DNA from: Cystobasidium ongulense
Taxonomy: Eukaryota; Basidiomycota; Cystobasidiomycetes; Cystobasidiales; Cystobasidiaceae
Reading direction: 5' to 3'
NCBI GenBank assembly: GCA_022835595.1
Contig: BQUP01000002.1
Span: forward strand, 1,090,647 to 1,154,646
DNA: 64,000 nt
The position numbers and the translations under genes were made by a program. Positions within the stretch are counted from its first letter, which is position 1; each line of letters starts with the position of its first letter. Positions 35,817 to 49,100 of the stretch are shown here, piece by piece. The notes under the pieces are model-generated. The model did no database searches and had not been told where the DNA came from. It saw only the letters and a list, made by a program, of their open reading frames with translations.

Positions 35817-36791
35817 ATGTGCATCTGTTTCTACACGCTCCTGCACTCAAAGTACTCCCTTGTCCTCATCGCAAACCGAGACGAGTTCCTGTCGAGACCG
35901 ACTTTGCCCGCCGACTGGCGTGGTCCGCGTAATGCGACACTATGCGGCCTAGATGTAAAAGGTGGAGGGACCTGGCTGGGGATTGAAAAGGAAACCGGCA
36001 AGTTTGCCGTCCTTACCAACGTCAGAGAAGAAGTAACAACAAGGACAAGAAGCAGAGGGAAGTTAGTCACTGACTGGCTAGATAGTCCCAGAGACCGCTC
36101 CTTAGATCAGCATATGAACCATCTCCGCCACACTATGGACCAGTATGCTGGCTTCAACCTGCTTGCAGGCAAGACTTCTGCTACTGGAGATATCCAGCTC
36201 GGATTCGTCAGTAATAGATCAAAGCATGTGCAACATACGACTAACGGCAGTCTCGAGCAAGTGCCAGAATGCGTGCATAACTTGGAAGAAGGAGACCAAC
36301 CTGGAGTCATGAGCAACGGCGCAATCGCATGCAGTCTTGACCCAGATAGTCATGCAGAGTTGGACAAAGCATGGCCTAAAATGACAATTGGACGCAAAGC
36401 TTTTCATGAAACACTCGAAGAGTTTGCCGATATCGCGGACGGCTTAAGGCAGGAGCAATTTGAAGACAGTCTATTCGGAGTTTTGGAGTAAGTCGGTATT
36501 TTAAACTTTCATTAATCAGCTTCTAACCCTCTCACGGTTCACTCCAGCATTGCATATCCAGAAATAAAAGACAAGGAAGAAGTTCGTTCGAGCGTGCTGG
36601 TCACACCATTCGATCTTCTGCCCCCATCAAAAGCATGGTATGCGACAAGAGCTCAGACAATACTTTTGGTAGAGAGGGGCACTGGCAAGTGTACATTCAT
36701 AGAGAGACAGGCATACGAGGATGACGAGAAAGGACAGCCGAGGTGGAGTGGCAAGACAAGATCCTGGCAGTTTCAGCCTTGTAGCTCGTGA
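35817..36791 (+). CDS. TANGO2: TANGO2 homolog (NRDE family)
   Basis: Two exons, 35817-36487 and 36548-36791 (304 residues). The N-terminus has the family signature NRDE in LVLIANRDEFLSRPT, followed by DVKGGGTWLGIEKETGKFAV LTN, FNLLAG and GVMSNGAIA. TANGO2 proteins act in mitochondria/ER lipid and heme handling; their exact reaction is unresolved, though the N-terminal Cys and the fold suggest an Ntn-hydrolase-like origin. The ATG lies only 90 bp from the upstream ATG of the divergent VNX1-like gene, or about 520 bp from the downstream one, which bears on the VNX1 start choice. Confidence 0.9.
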
Positions 36792-37568
36792 TGGTGACCC
36801 CAAAAGGCCAAATAATCCTCATCTCGAGTGGGTTCAGAAGCCGTCAATGGAGACAAACTCTCGTCAGTATAGCGACAAAACGCAATGCAGCCGCTTCAAC
36901 GGTAGTCTCGAAAGGTGCAGTCACGCACTAAAATCCGGATTGCTTTGTCTGTGTTGCAAATCTGTAAAATACTGCCAGTTGATTACAATCTAATGTATGA
37001 ATCCTTATCCTTGAATCTTCTTGCTGCGTTCATTCTTTTTAGGCTGTTCTCCTGATGTAGCCGCTTCTTCTTTTTTTTAGCTTACCTATAGGCTCAATGT
37101 GCGTAAGCGCTAGCGCTCGCTTCGGTTCTAGCTGTGGATTCCTTTTCGATCATGCACGACCTTGTCAATTCAAAAGCGTGACTAGCGTACCTACAGGATC
37201 TATGCCGGCATGGTTGTGCTATATCTGAGATCTGTTTCGGAACAAGCGAAGGACGCAAGCCATCGCAGTTTCACGGATCAATATGCATGGCGGTGGCAGC
37301 AAAGTGTAATCGCATAGATGATAAGACGAACTCAATTCGCTATTGCTCGGTGATGTACAATGCAGACACACAGAAAATGAGCAGCTACGGGCCTAAGAGA
37401 AACAACAGCATGACCATTACTACAAGCCATGAAATCTGAAAATCTACTTCGTCTAGCTATTAATGCGGTGAGAGTATGAAATGAAAAGCAACTTTGCTAA
37501 CTTGAGACAGCATGATTAACTTCAGCTCTGCTCTGTTGACTTGAAACGCCGACCAAGCGGACTGTCTT
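36792..37568. other. Long convergent intergenic region
   Basis: Separates the 3' ends of TANGO2 (+) and elongation factor 3 (-). No frame above about 90 codons and no recognised RNA gene. A poly-T run (37071-37079) and a perfect palindrome core AGCGCTAGCGCT near 37107-37118 are visible. Unusually long for two converging 3' UTRs in this gene-dense window. Confidence 0.4.
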
Positions 37569-40500
37569 TTAATCGGAATCGGTATCTGGTTCTCGAACAG
37601 TACCTGGAAGGGAGTTGGACAAGAACGCAAGCGTGCGCAGACGACGGCGCTCCTCTCTATCCTTCAATTGCTTCCTTGTCATCTTCTTCTTCTTGACAAT
37701 AGGCATGGGGATTGACCCTTCGGCGGTAGTAGGTGCGCCATCTTCGGCATCGGAGTTGGCTGCGGAAGGTGGAACACTCGAAGCAGGACTGTTGGTTTTG
37801 CTTGCGTTGCGACTTGCTAATCTGCTTGCGGTGCGTGATCCAGCTCGGCTACCCTCCACGCTGTCAAAAGCGTCATCTACGATGGCGGCCTTGCCTTGGT
37901 GGCTGAGGATACCGGCGTCAACATGCCAGATTTCCTGTAAAGAGCGAAGCGACGAGAAGAGGTAGTCAGTATGATGCTCTAGATGTATAGAGGTAGGTAG
38001 ATGGGGCGCTTACCGGGCATAAAGCTCCAACAAATTCTTCGTTGTGCGAAATACAGACGAAAGCACCGTCCCAATTCTTGATAGCAACTGCAAGACCGCC
38101 CAGAGCATCTCTGTCTAAGAAATTTGTGGGCTCGTCGAAGATGAGAACTGTTGTTATATCGTCCTTGTCAGCATTAGGTAAAGTCCTACAGGTTTTTATA
38201 GAAGATGGTGGCAAAACTTACGTTGAGGTTTCGACCAGAGGGCGGCAGCAATGACGACCTTGACCTTTTGACCACCTGAGAGACCCTTGATCTCGTTATA
38301 TTGTGCAATGTCGCCGTCTAGACCGAGTTCTTCAAGTGCATTTCTGACAGACTTGAGAGACATGTCTCTCGAACCAGAACCTTCTCGACTGGCTTCAAAG
38401 TCATCGAACTGCTGGATGAGCTTGCCGAAGCCTAGCTCAATTAGACGTTCACGGGGTACCCATACGTTGTTCTTGTGTTCCATGTTCCTCCACTTGACTT
38501 CGTAAGAGTAGGATTTCTTGAGTTTTTGACGGCCGATCAGTTGCTCGACATATCGCTTCTCGCCAGTGTTGGCTTCGACAGGAGTATCCAAGATACGCTT
38601 GTCTTCCTCACTTAGCACACGAGTAGCCTTTTGTGTGAGTTCACGATCATGTCCATCTTGGTATCGCCACTGAATATACTGGCAGGCAGTCTTCTCCATA
38701 TGCTCTTGCAAGTGCCCGAAAGCGTGCTGGGCGACGTAAGCCATACGCAAATTAGGGTGCTTCTCAACCTTGCCGGAGTCTGGTGTGGTATCTCCAGTGA
38801 TAAGCTTGATAAGGGTGGATTTACCAGCACCATTGGGCCCGACAACACCAATACGAGATGATAGGGTGATAGCGCAAGAAGCATTGAAAAGAGATGGTTT
38901 AGGTCTTCCAGGGTACGTGAAGGTACAGTCGGTAAGCTTGAGGATGGCTCTCGTCTTCGACCGCACACCCATCAACGAACCAGGTGGAGGGAAGCTGAAG
39001 CTGACGACCGAGGCGGAAAGGGTGTAGTAAGACTTGGCAGCGGGGTACTTTTCAACAAATTTGGAGAGATTGCCTCTGTAGTAGACGAGTCGCTTCTTCT
39101 CGTAGTGAATGATGTCCGTGCAGACATTGTCGAGGAAACCACTGTCGTGAGAGACGAGGAGGATAGTAGTTTCGGTCTGGGCGGTCAAGTAGCCTTCCAA
39201 CCAAGCGATAGATTGAACATCCTGTGCAAATAATCATGATCAGCCTACTAAATGCAATCAGAAAAAAAGCCAAAATGCTCACCAAGTGATTTGTAGGCTC
39301 ATCGAGCAAGAGCAGATCGGCTTTACAGATCATAGCGCGGGCAAGTGCGAGTCGCATCTTCCATCCACCGGAAAGAGCATTGACAGGGGTAGCTTGACGG
39401 TCATCGTCAAAGCCGCACTCGAGCAGCTTACTCTTAATGTCGTCTGTGGTGGCTTTAACGCCCTTGATGAACTTGTCTTCTACCATAAAGTTGAAGCATG
39501 AGACATCGCTGTCAGCACCATCGATATCGTGCTCGACGTAGAAAGTGGTAAGGTGCTCTGGCCAGTTGTCGATCTGGTGTCTGTTAATGGCCTTGAGCAA
39601 AGTAGATTTACCGGCACCGTTGGCACCGCAGATACCGTATCGGTGGCCTCTTCGGAGTTTCAGGACGGTGTGGTTGAGTAGAAGCAGACCACCATAGGCG
39701 AGAGAGAACTCGAGGTTGGTAATGAGCTCTCCTTGTCCATCGTCATCTTCATCAGCATCGACAGCATGTCGAGACTTGTCGACCTCGAGCCAGTGGCGTA
39801 TAGTCTCTTTGACGATGCTCTCTACAGCTGGCGCATCCAGGAATCGAGCGAGGTAAGGTCCGACATAAATTTCTGACCAGGTCTTTTCGTCGAACTCGCG
39901 CTTGCGAACAAGAGCGGCGATGGCGTACGAGACGTACGAAAGAGCAACCTGCATGAAGGCATCTGGGAGAACGCCTCCGTTGAACTTGGTCACGAGCTTC
40001 ATGAGCTCCTGTAGGGCTAATCGCTCGTCCTCCTTAGCAGCGGCTTCCACTGCACCTTCTTTTGCGAGGATAACATCGGCACCAACCATACCGTTCTCAA
40101 TAGATTCCTTGGCTTCGTTGGCAAAGTCTCGGATTTCGGGGAAAGCTGCACCTTCTGCAATCTTGACGACACCTGGTAGAACGACTGGGCCATACTCGGC
40201 AGCGAGAACTGGCGAACGGACAAGCTTGAAGAGATTGGAGATGAGAATGACAGTCTGACGTTGGACTGTCGTGCTTCGCTCGCTGAGAGCACGTGCAAGT
40301 AAGGGAACCAAGACGGCGAGGGTTGGGCCATCGACATCTCGAACCCAAACGTTGGAAGAAAGCTTCTTGATACCTTCACCGATCTGGTCGGGTCTTGCCA
40401 TGCATCCAACAAGGAGAGGGATGAAGGGGATGACATCTGGGTTGGAAAGAACAGAGCAGACCTTCTCTGCGCACTTGATGGCAGCGTTTGATACCTGTCA

Positions 40501-41154
40501 GGAAGTAAAGAAATCAGCATAAGTGAAGAAGGGCATAGCAATACAGGGGGTCTCGCTTACATCTGCCTTGGTGTCACGCATCTGAACCTCTAGACGAGGA
40601 ATATATTCGCCCAAGCGGTCTGCAACGACCGACTTTGCACGAGATGGGAAAGTGGCGAGCAGTTCGAGCGCGCCAACCTTTGTCTTCCACTTGACGCTGG
40701 GCTGCTCCATGGCGTCAAAGAGAGGTCCAATGAATTTGGGAACGTATTCTTGAGGAGGAAGGTAGACGAGCTGCTTGCCTGCCTTGACGGCGGCGTCTCT
40801 GACGACTTCTGCCTTGCCCTGCTCGGCGTACTTGTCGAGAATATATGGAAGGAAGGGCAGGAAGTATGGCTCTGCACCCTTTGCAGCGCCTACGCGTCTG
40901 AAGAGCTCTTCCATAGCAACCATGCTTCCTTCACGCTCGAATCCACTCTTCATGTTCTTGCTCGCCCTGATGAGGTCGGCGGAAATTTCTGCCTCCTCCA
41001 GCGAACGGATGCCATGGGAATTGACAAAGTTTGCGAGGTCTGTGGCTGCCTCGGCGCAAGCTACGGCGTCGGGAGCCGAGTAGAGCTTCTGCAGAATGGC
41101 AGAGACTGGTGCTGAGCTGACATTGCTGGACGCCATTGCGATGCTGGGCGACAT
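37569..41154 (-). CDS. YEF3: Translation elongation factor 3 (eEF3), ABC-F ATPase
   Basis: Five exons in phase: 41154-40561, 40494-39283, 39221-38222, 38147-38014, 37934-37569 (1,101 residues). N-terminal HEAT repeats (about 1-330) and four-helix bundle, then ABC1 with Walker A GANGAGKSTLLKAI, signature LSGGWKMRLALARA and Walker B LLLLDEPTNHLD. ABC2 has GPNGAGKSTLIKLI, a chromodomain insertion (SYEVKWRNMEHKNNVWVP), signature LSGGQKVKVVIAAALW and LLIFDEPTNFLDRD. The C-terminus is basic (KKKKMTRKQLKDREERRRLR). eEF3 is essential and fungal-specific in most lineages; it releases E-site tRNA on the ribosome. A second in-frame ATG at 41136 (MASSN) is possible. Certain identification. Confidence 0.97.
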
Positions 41155-41552
41155 TTATGCTGTGTTGGAAGATTGAACGGGATGGATGGGTGAGAAGTTG
41201 CGACTGAAAATTCTGCGGGCGGGCGCTCTTCTGGGACTTGAAAGCCCTTGGCGGTGTAGCGGACGACGCTGATGTGCGTCTGAACGTCCTTCTTGCTTCC
41301 TCTGGCGTGTAAAAGGTATGAAGCTTGTACTGAAGGAAAAGCGTGTACTTGCAAGCTGACTTTTGCATGTTGAAAAAGACTGAAGGCGCTGAGGCGATCG
41401 AGATTGTGGCGGGCACCTCATGCATGATTTGTGACAGAGCTGATACGCCAACAACGAAATGCAGTACTAGATTGACTAGTTGACAGCGAAATAAGACGTA
41501 TGCTATCAGTACAACAACAGCTAAACCATCCAAACTTGTCTTGTCATGTCGT
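41155..41552. promoter_or_regulatory. Elongation factor 3 promoter region
   Basis: Upstream of the eEF3 gene (-), reaching the stop of the C2H2 regulator gene (-). Several overlapping shadow frames; no separate gene. A strong constitutive promoter is expected for eEF3, but I single out no element. Confidence 0.4.
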
Positions 41553-44500
41553 TCAGCTACCCTCGCACGCGACCTTGTTCAATAGCTGACTTGCTTCTTG
41601 CGCTATACAGTAGACATTGCTTAGTGGACAGTGCAAACTCGATAAAGGCAGCTGAAGCTCACCTAGCTCCCAGTTGACGTCTTCTTTCAGTATACGAGAG
41701 ACCGCTTTGCACACGGCTGCAGAGCCACCAACATCCAGCAGATTGATGGCATCTGGGGAAGAGGAACAGATCTGCAAAAATTGAAATCAAGGCCTGCGGC
41801 TTCAGCAATCCACTCGCACAGAATGTAAGCCACTCGCAACTCACTGTATCCAAGTATGCCATAGCATCACCAGGGTCTAAACCTTTGTTGAGGGTGTGGA
41901 CCGGCCCTCGCGTGAGGGCTACCGCTGTACTGTAAGCGTGCACGCAAAGGCAAGAAAGGTACAAGCACCACGATAAAACGATAGGATGTACTGTTGCGTC
42001 TTCATAGGGCCTTCTTGTGAGCATGCTAGACCGGATAAAGTGAGCCGCGTGCCAAACTGCTTCCTTGCCTCTGTAGCCGCTCCAAGTTATTATACGACGT
42101 CGAGTTGTATCAATGACCAGAGCGGGCTGAGGACATGCTCATCAGTTCCTTTGTTGCAAATATCGAATCCATAGAACATACCACGGGTAGACCGAGTGCA
42201 CGCTGCTTGCCAGCGAAAATCTGTAGCTCATCCACATCTACAGCCAAGGTTACGTGTGCGATAGCATATATAGGTATCGAGTTTCGAAGAAGTTGAGTAC
42301 CAAATGCAGTAGGTGATGCCATCAAGGCGGCATCGAATCGGGTCTTCCAACAATTGTAAGCAGAAGTCTACGAGACGAAAGCGCACTTTATTAGTCTGCC
42401 TGGGTCGCTTTCCCACAGTGAGAATCCTTGCACTCACCAGAGTCGGCCGCCAGTCTTTTACCAGCCCATCAGGATGTGTTGACAGCCCTAACAAGAACCA
42501 TTCTCTCCATTGCATATCGAATGCCACTGAGAGTAGCCCATGCAGGCAGATTACCCTCGCGAGTGGACTAATCTCAGGCGAGTTCAGTCCAGGCATAAGG
42601 AAAGCTTTCATAGTAGAGAGGAAAGGAGGTGGTTCCACTCGAGTCGAATGGATGCGATACCATTCGGCCGGACTAGAAGCGTACCACTCATCTTCGTTGC
42701 AGGGCAGAGTGAGCTGAATCTGGAAAGCAGACAGAGTGCCAGTCTGCCTGAACATGGTATTGCACACAACTTTCACGCGAACAGTTGTCAGTCGCGGGCA
42801 TTGATAGGCTTTAAAATCTTTGCTTACTGTCAAACTGATAGGCCATAAATGCAGCCCTCTTGCTGGACTCCTCCTCCTTCCAGGCCATCCACATTGTATG
42901 TATATCGGTACCAGGGGCAACTGAGGTAGATCGTCAGCCAGGTCATCAAGCCATTTGTAGCTAGATTTTCACGACTCACCCGGTGAATTGGGAGTATTGA
43001 ACAATGCACTTCGTCTATACATTGTCAAAAAAGCAGGGTATAGAATATGGGCCTGCAATCACGGTAAACTATTAGCATACGTTTCTGCCTGGCTTTGGTT
43101 CAACGCAGACTTACCTTCTCATGATCTTCGTACGTCGACATCAACCTGCCAAAGACGTTGAGGAACAGCGTCGCTTGTATCGTCTGCATATCTGCTCTGG
43201 CACTGAGGAGTGATAATTGTTCAGCTAATTGCATTCGGAATCAGTGCTCTAAAGATGACGCCTACCAAAAGCTGGGAGACTGTGACGAGCAGGAAGTCAA
43301 TCAGTAAAACTATAGCTGCTGTGCTTTTGCCCGCTGGAAGACTTACAGAAAGCATAGATTGCAAATTGCATTTATGTACTTCTTCAGCCATAGCATGCGC
43401 TTCTGGGCCTGTAAAGTAAGCTCCTATTGCTATCATTGATGCTAGGAGATGATTTGATGCTTCTTCCGGTCTGCACATAATCACGTCAGACACTGCCTGG
43501 GTCTTCTTTTGACATACGACTTACTCGAACGTTGCTCGATGTATGATTGAATAATGACATGCATCCCACTCGAGGAAGCGTACGAGATGTTCGTCCAAGC
43601 CAGCTGCCGAAAACCGATTATCCGAAAGCAGGTTGGGTACGGACTGTGTATATGAAGGAGGAAATTTAGACAAGTTCTCATTTTGTACTGATGAATCTTT
43701 TCCGTGAAGAGGCAGGATCTTACAGCTAGATGCTTTGCCAGCCTGTTTCGGGTGGCTAGACTGATCTTGATAAGTTTAGTCGGGTTAGATTGACCATTCC
43801 TGGGTCCAAAAGATTGAGTTGAACGGTGTTGGCCGTTTTTGCTCGCTACGGTCGGAGCCAGAGGAGGGTGAAACTCCGCCGAGTCAGTTTGAGCTTCCTG
43901 ATTTGCGTTATCGAGTAGACTTTGTTGATAAGCCTGAGCGTCCGCGAACCGTACGTGTCTACTCCCGCGTTGCTGTGAAGGATTGAGTATACTACTGGAG
44001 GTTGATGGGAAACTCGATGATATTGGCATCGTACTCAAATTCTGATGCCTAGGCGACCGCTGCTTATTGGAAATGCTTGGCGACACAGACCTGGGAAGGT
44101 TTTGCTGTTGGACATATTGCGGTATGTTTCCATGGTGGTGATATATAGGCTCATTGCGGAGCATGGGCTCATTGTGTGCATATTGCGGTGTAGGTGGCGG
44201 AGGTGGAGGTGTGGGTACAGCTTGCCTGGAGTTCGAAGGACCAGCTTCAGGCATTGGGGTGTGCAATTGTAGATCCGCATGATTGAAGAGCCAATTCGAC
44301 TCCGACGCAGATAGAAAGGGGGTATCGTAACTACTACTTGCTACCGCATAAGTCGAACCGAAATCGAAAGCGGCATTAAAGTTCGATGAGCCTGCGTCCA
44401 TCGCCTGACTAGGCAGTGGATTTGGCTCTAGGTCGAAGATTGGTATAGGAGGAGGGGGAGGAGGTGCAGGAGGCGCTTGACTGGAACCGTCTATTGCGAA

Positions 44501-45452
44501 TGTCGAATGCTGGTGTCCATGGTTGAGCATACTTTGAGGCCCAGTGGCGCGTTCTAACAGGTCCGAAATAGACAGTTGGTCCGTCAAGTGAGAGAAGTCG
44601 AGTAGCAAGTGTGCCGATGATTCAGGCGACGGAGATCTTTGCTGCAAACGAGGTGCCAGCAAGTCGGTATATCCTGCAGGTTACGACAAAAGATTAGCTT
44701 CCATTGCCAAGCCCGTCGAACATACATGTCGGCAAATTTACTTGTATGGTCATAGTCATCTACAATGGGAGGAGAAGGCAATGGTGTTGCATGAGATGTC
44801 ACAGAGTTTGGCGCAGAGTTGGGTCCAGACGACAGGTATTCGCCACCGCTTGTCGACGCAGAAGCTCCACCTTGAAAAGCAGGTGTTGACCAACCTTCGG
44901 CAGAAGCAAGAAGGGGCTTCTTCTTAGTTGATCCTTTGATTCGACCTGGAGTAGGCTGAGAGTGTAAGCCTGACTGCTCTCGCTTGTTGTGTCGTTCCGC
45001 ATGTCGCTTGAGAAGATCGGCTGTTGCCGAGAAGGTAAACGTAAAAAGGACGTTAGACAGTCCGCTGGCGATGGGAGCTTCGGCCTTGACAGAAAAAGCT
45101 GGACTCACGTCTGACAAACGTTCGAGTGCATCTATCACAGTGAAATATCTGGCCAGGCTCGTCTGTGAGATAGCATGGAAGAAAGAAGGATGTGGCGGTT
45201 CAGCGGTAGTCCGCTTCCAAGTGCCATGCGGGCCCCTCACGATTCAGCTTGTGCCGGCTGCCATCCACATAACAGGTCAGTGATTACGCGGAGTAGTTCC
45301 TCAACAGGCCTGCGGACCACTCACGCCAGATGATCACTTCTCATGAACGACTTGCCGCATCCTGGGTGCGAGCAGACGTAGACCTTCTCGACTTCGCTGA
45401 GGCTGGAGGGCTTCCTCTTCTTGCTTGGTTCGCCGCTGCCATTATTCGACAT
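41553..45452 (-). CDS. C2H2 zinc-finger transcription factor with fungal-specific regulatory domain
   Basis: Sixteen exons, phases consistent: 45452-45325, 45257-45241, 45162-45109, 45020-44742, 44673-43724, 43643-43525, 43470-43347, 43279-43266, 43202-43115, 43052-42980, 42920-42828, 42769-42438, 42367-42182, 42126-41845, 41771-41663, 41602-41553 (965 residues). Two adjacent C2H2 fingers lie near residues 25-80: CSHPGCGKSFMRSDHLARHK (x3, H) and CDRCTRTFVRPDLLKRHAER followed by H. A Pro/Gln/Ser-rich activation-like region follows, then the fungal transcription factor domain: FLEWDACHYSIIHRATF, LNVFGRLMSTYEDHEKAHIL, WKEEESSKRAAFMAYQFD, LSAFQIQLTLPC. Resembles Klf1/Rsf2-type regulators. Exon 2 (17 nt) carries the first zinc-binding His and exon 8 is 14 nt. 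Confidence 0.85.
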
Positions 45453-46157
45453 GTGGGCAGTGGAGGTAGTGCACACTCATCCAGTATAGCGAAAAGCAAC
45501 AAGCTTGACTTGCTATGTGCATGAATGGCGGGAGGAAGAAAGAAATAGCAGCAGTAAACCGAGCGGCTGTCCACGGGATGATCGGCAAGTTTGAGAAGCG
45601 CGTCGTGTACAGAAGTGGCCTGGATGCGGTGAAACGACTGCGGCGAGGTCCAGAAGAGCATGTGTGTACGAAGTCAGGCGGCATGTGTCTACTCTCTCCC
45701 GTCAGAGCACTACAAGGACTTCTACTTCTAGATTTCGACTTTCTCGATCAGCGATAAAGTGACACATTTTACTGCTTCACGGTAAGCAAGCTCCAAGGTA
45801 GCTTGAGCTTTCGTTAAGGAAAATCCCTTCAGTAACCGGTTAGGCTGCCTACAAAACGTGTGGGCATCAGAAAAGAGCGCGTTGGGGCAATCCATGTGCC
45901 AGTCACCAGCACGTGCCGCTCTTTACGCCACTCGCTGGAAGCACAGCAGTGCTGGCTGCTGAGCTGTACCGGCAACACAAGACAGTCTGCCTGTGTGTCG
46001 CTACACCAGCAAATACACGCCAGCATACTGTCTGCTCCTCCTTATACACACCCCTGCTTTGGTCTTGCCTGCAAAAATGTGCCAGACGATGGACACAGGC
46101 CTGATGGATAGCCAAAGCTGGTGCTGGACGGCTTGAGCGACGAGACGGGCAGGCAGG
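45453..46157. promoter_or_regulatory. Divergent promoter: C2H2 regulator and CAP10-like gene
   Basis: 700 bp between divergent starts. Frames of up to 190 codons on the minus strand (46475-45903) run antisense into the CAP10-like first exon and are not taken as genes. No clear repeat or element beyond CT/AG-rich stretches. Confidence 0.4.
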
Positions 46158-49100
46158 ATGTCTACCACACGTCAACCGCCGCCTACTGACTATACTGACT
46201 GCGCTCGTCTGCGTGACTGCTGCACACTGTGGACTACGGTGCTCGCTGCCGACTCGCTGGCGTCCATCCTCGATCACGTGAGCCAGCCATTCGAGATGGA
46301 AAAGGCAGAAGGCGAGAAGACGAATTATGCGCAAGCTATCGAGGTCCACCGGAACACTCCTGATGAGCCCCAACATGACCTGACTGGACCTGCTGTCGCT
46401 GAGTATCCCGCTGGTCCTGGTCCTGGTCAGTACCATCGCTCGCCGAGCCAGCACAACCCACCTTTGCGAGAGCAAGCGCAGGACGGCAGCAGCTGTGAGA
46501 CAAGCAACTATCGTCCAAGCTCCTCCTCGACCAGTCCATTCGACGACTTCGGCACCGCGAGACCCTTCAGAAGCCCGCTTGCTGGACAGAGCTCACTGCT
46601 CGGTCCCAAGAAGAATAGAGCAAACGTACCTGTACCGCTTCACCTGAATGCTACAGGTGCTACTGCAGCTCGCTCTTCGACAGCTTCGCATAACAAGACT
46701 GCTGGCGACCTCCGAAACAGTCCTCGCCTAGCCCCATCGCCTCGCAGACCCGCTAGCTTTTCAATAGGAACACCACCGGGGCCACAGCAAGCACCCCATC
46801 AACCAAGCGTATCATTTGCACCCGGCTCCCCGGAGGAAGAAGGTGTGAACGGATATTTCTCCCCTGATCACCATCACATCAATCAACACCAGCAGCAGGA
46901 TCGATATTCTTCAATTGAAGACGCAAATACAGCATCAAATTCGGCTGACTCAGTCTTTGGTCGAGCAAAGAGTGCTGTCGCATCAGTTCTCATGGTCGCT
47001 TCGCCGCGTTTACCCTTTTACGCCCCACGAGATGAGGATTCCGTCACAAATGATCCATCTTCACCATTCACGCCCATTTCACAGTCCCTCTCTCCTCAAA
47101 TGTCAAGGCAGCATAGCGCCAATTCACCATCATTAGCTTTCACTGGTCCTTCTGGACTATTTGCATCTTCTCCAAAAGGTACAAGTAAAAGTCTCTTCTC
47201 ACCCTCATTGCATAGTTCCGGATTCGGATCTGCTAGTCTTTCACCTGGAGCGGCAAATAGCCAAAACAGAGGGCACAATCAAAAAAGATCTTTTTATAAA
47301 GATAAAGATGCTTCTGTTTCTTTATACCCTTCCAGTGGTTCCTCCTACGACTCTGGTTTCCGAAGAGGTAATGGTCCAGCACCTGTTAAAACAAGTTTCT
47401 TCAGGGTACCAAGATCAATAGCACGTTTAGCATCGCGGCGAAGTAGAGTACTTCCGTTTATCATACTATGCATTGTTCTCTTCTTTTATGCATTGGGATC
47501 AGCACAAAGATCAAGTCTTTACGATGCAGCACAATCAGCTTCAGTTCGACAGGTTGGACGATTTTTCGAAGCAGCAGATGCAAGAGTTGGGCATCTCAAC
47601 CCTATGAAATGGGCATTGGAGAAATCTGGAGAAGCGGCTCATCAACAAAAAACGTTCTCTGGCACCGATGGGATTGTTGAAAAATTCGATGTAGAACTAA
47701 TAGATCCTGCTGGACCTTTGGCTGAGAAGGGATCAGTCGGGTCTGCTGAGAAGCGTTATGCAAGTTGGGAAGGTGGAAGAAGAGATTCGAGAATGCTAGT
47801 CCAAGCGGGAAAGCCTCATCCTATACCGAAACTTATGGCAAGAGCGAAACAAAGATGGCATGCTTTGAAAAGTAGACAAAGCAAAACCTTCGCAGACGCA
47901 GTAAGCTCATTTTCAGTTAGAACCGCTACACGTGATGCTCAGAAAAGGTGCACTAAACACTCTCTTCACCCAGGTCCGGGAGTATGAGCGGCGGTATGGT
48001 CGCATGCCACCAAAAGGTTTTGACCGATGGTATGCTTTTGCAAAGTACCACGATGTGCAACTTATCGAGTATGTTCAGTCCATTATATGTTATCAGAGGC
48101 AACGACGACTAAATGCAATTATGCACTTCTAGCGAATTCAACATCATTGAAGAAGATTTTCGAATGTTCCGTGCATTTTCAGGTCAATCCTTCCGAGCGC
48201 GCGTTTCAAAATTAGCTAAAGAAACAGGATTCGCATGGAGTATTAAAGTTGAAAATGGTAAAGCGTTTTCCGATGGTGAACTAAAGAATCATGATCGTGC
48301 AAGGGGAGTTTTACATCTTATTCGGAAATTCGCACAGGAGTTGCCAGATTTACATATTGTTTACAATGGACATGATACTGCTAGAATGAACGTTGGATGG
48401 GAAGAGAGGATGCGCCTTAATGCGCTCGTTCAGGCTGGGGAATGTGAGTTTATTCAGCATTTCATTCAAAAAGAGAATGTGCCGAAACTGAGACTGTTCT
48501 GTCGAACTACAAAGACGAAGACTTCAACGCAACCGATACCGAAATGAAACCCCAAATACCATCAGTAGCTCCAGGTTGGGGCATGTCTACTATCTGCCCA
48601 ACAGATTCAGCAGTCCGACAAGGTGGATTCGATTACGGGTTCGTCAACAAAGCACATACAGGTCATGAGATGCCTGAATTGCCCGAAGGTGCCAGTGGGA
48701 CAGTTATCGATTCCTTTTTGGGATACATGGACGTTTGTAACAGTCCTCAATATCGACACTTCCACTCTTCGTCTTCCTACGTGTTCCCATGGCATCCCGG
48801 CCCGACAATGCCTCTATTCACGGCTGGGGTTCAATCGCATTTCGCAGATATCCACTGTATCATCACTGAACAGTTCGGCTTAGAAAGTAGACATGATCCT
48901 ACATGGGAAGAAAAACCTTTCGATAGATTGGTATGGAGAGGTCAAACATCAGGTCCGTTGTTCGATAAAGGCACAGCATGGCGATCTTCGCATAGAGCTA
49001 GATTACACATTCTATCCCACCAAGAAGATGGATCACGAACGATAGCAGTCACCGATGAGAAGGATATAGTGAAAACTGTCGAAGTCCCAAACTACCAGAT

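Noticed and set aside
37105-37120. AGCGCTAGCGCT palindrome as possible regulatory site
   Set aside because: Single short palindrome between 3' ends; no supporting context.
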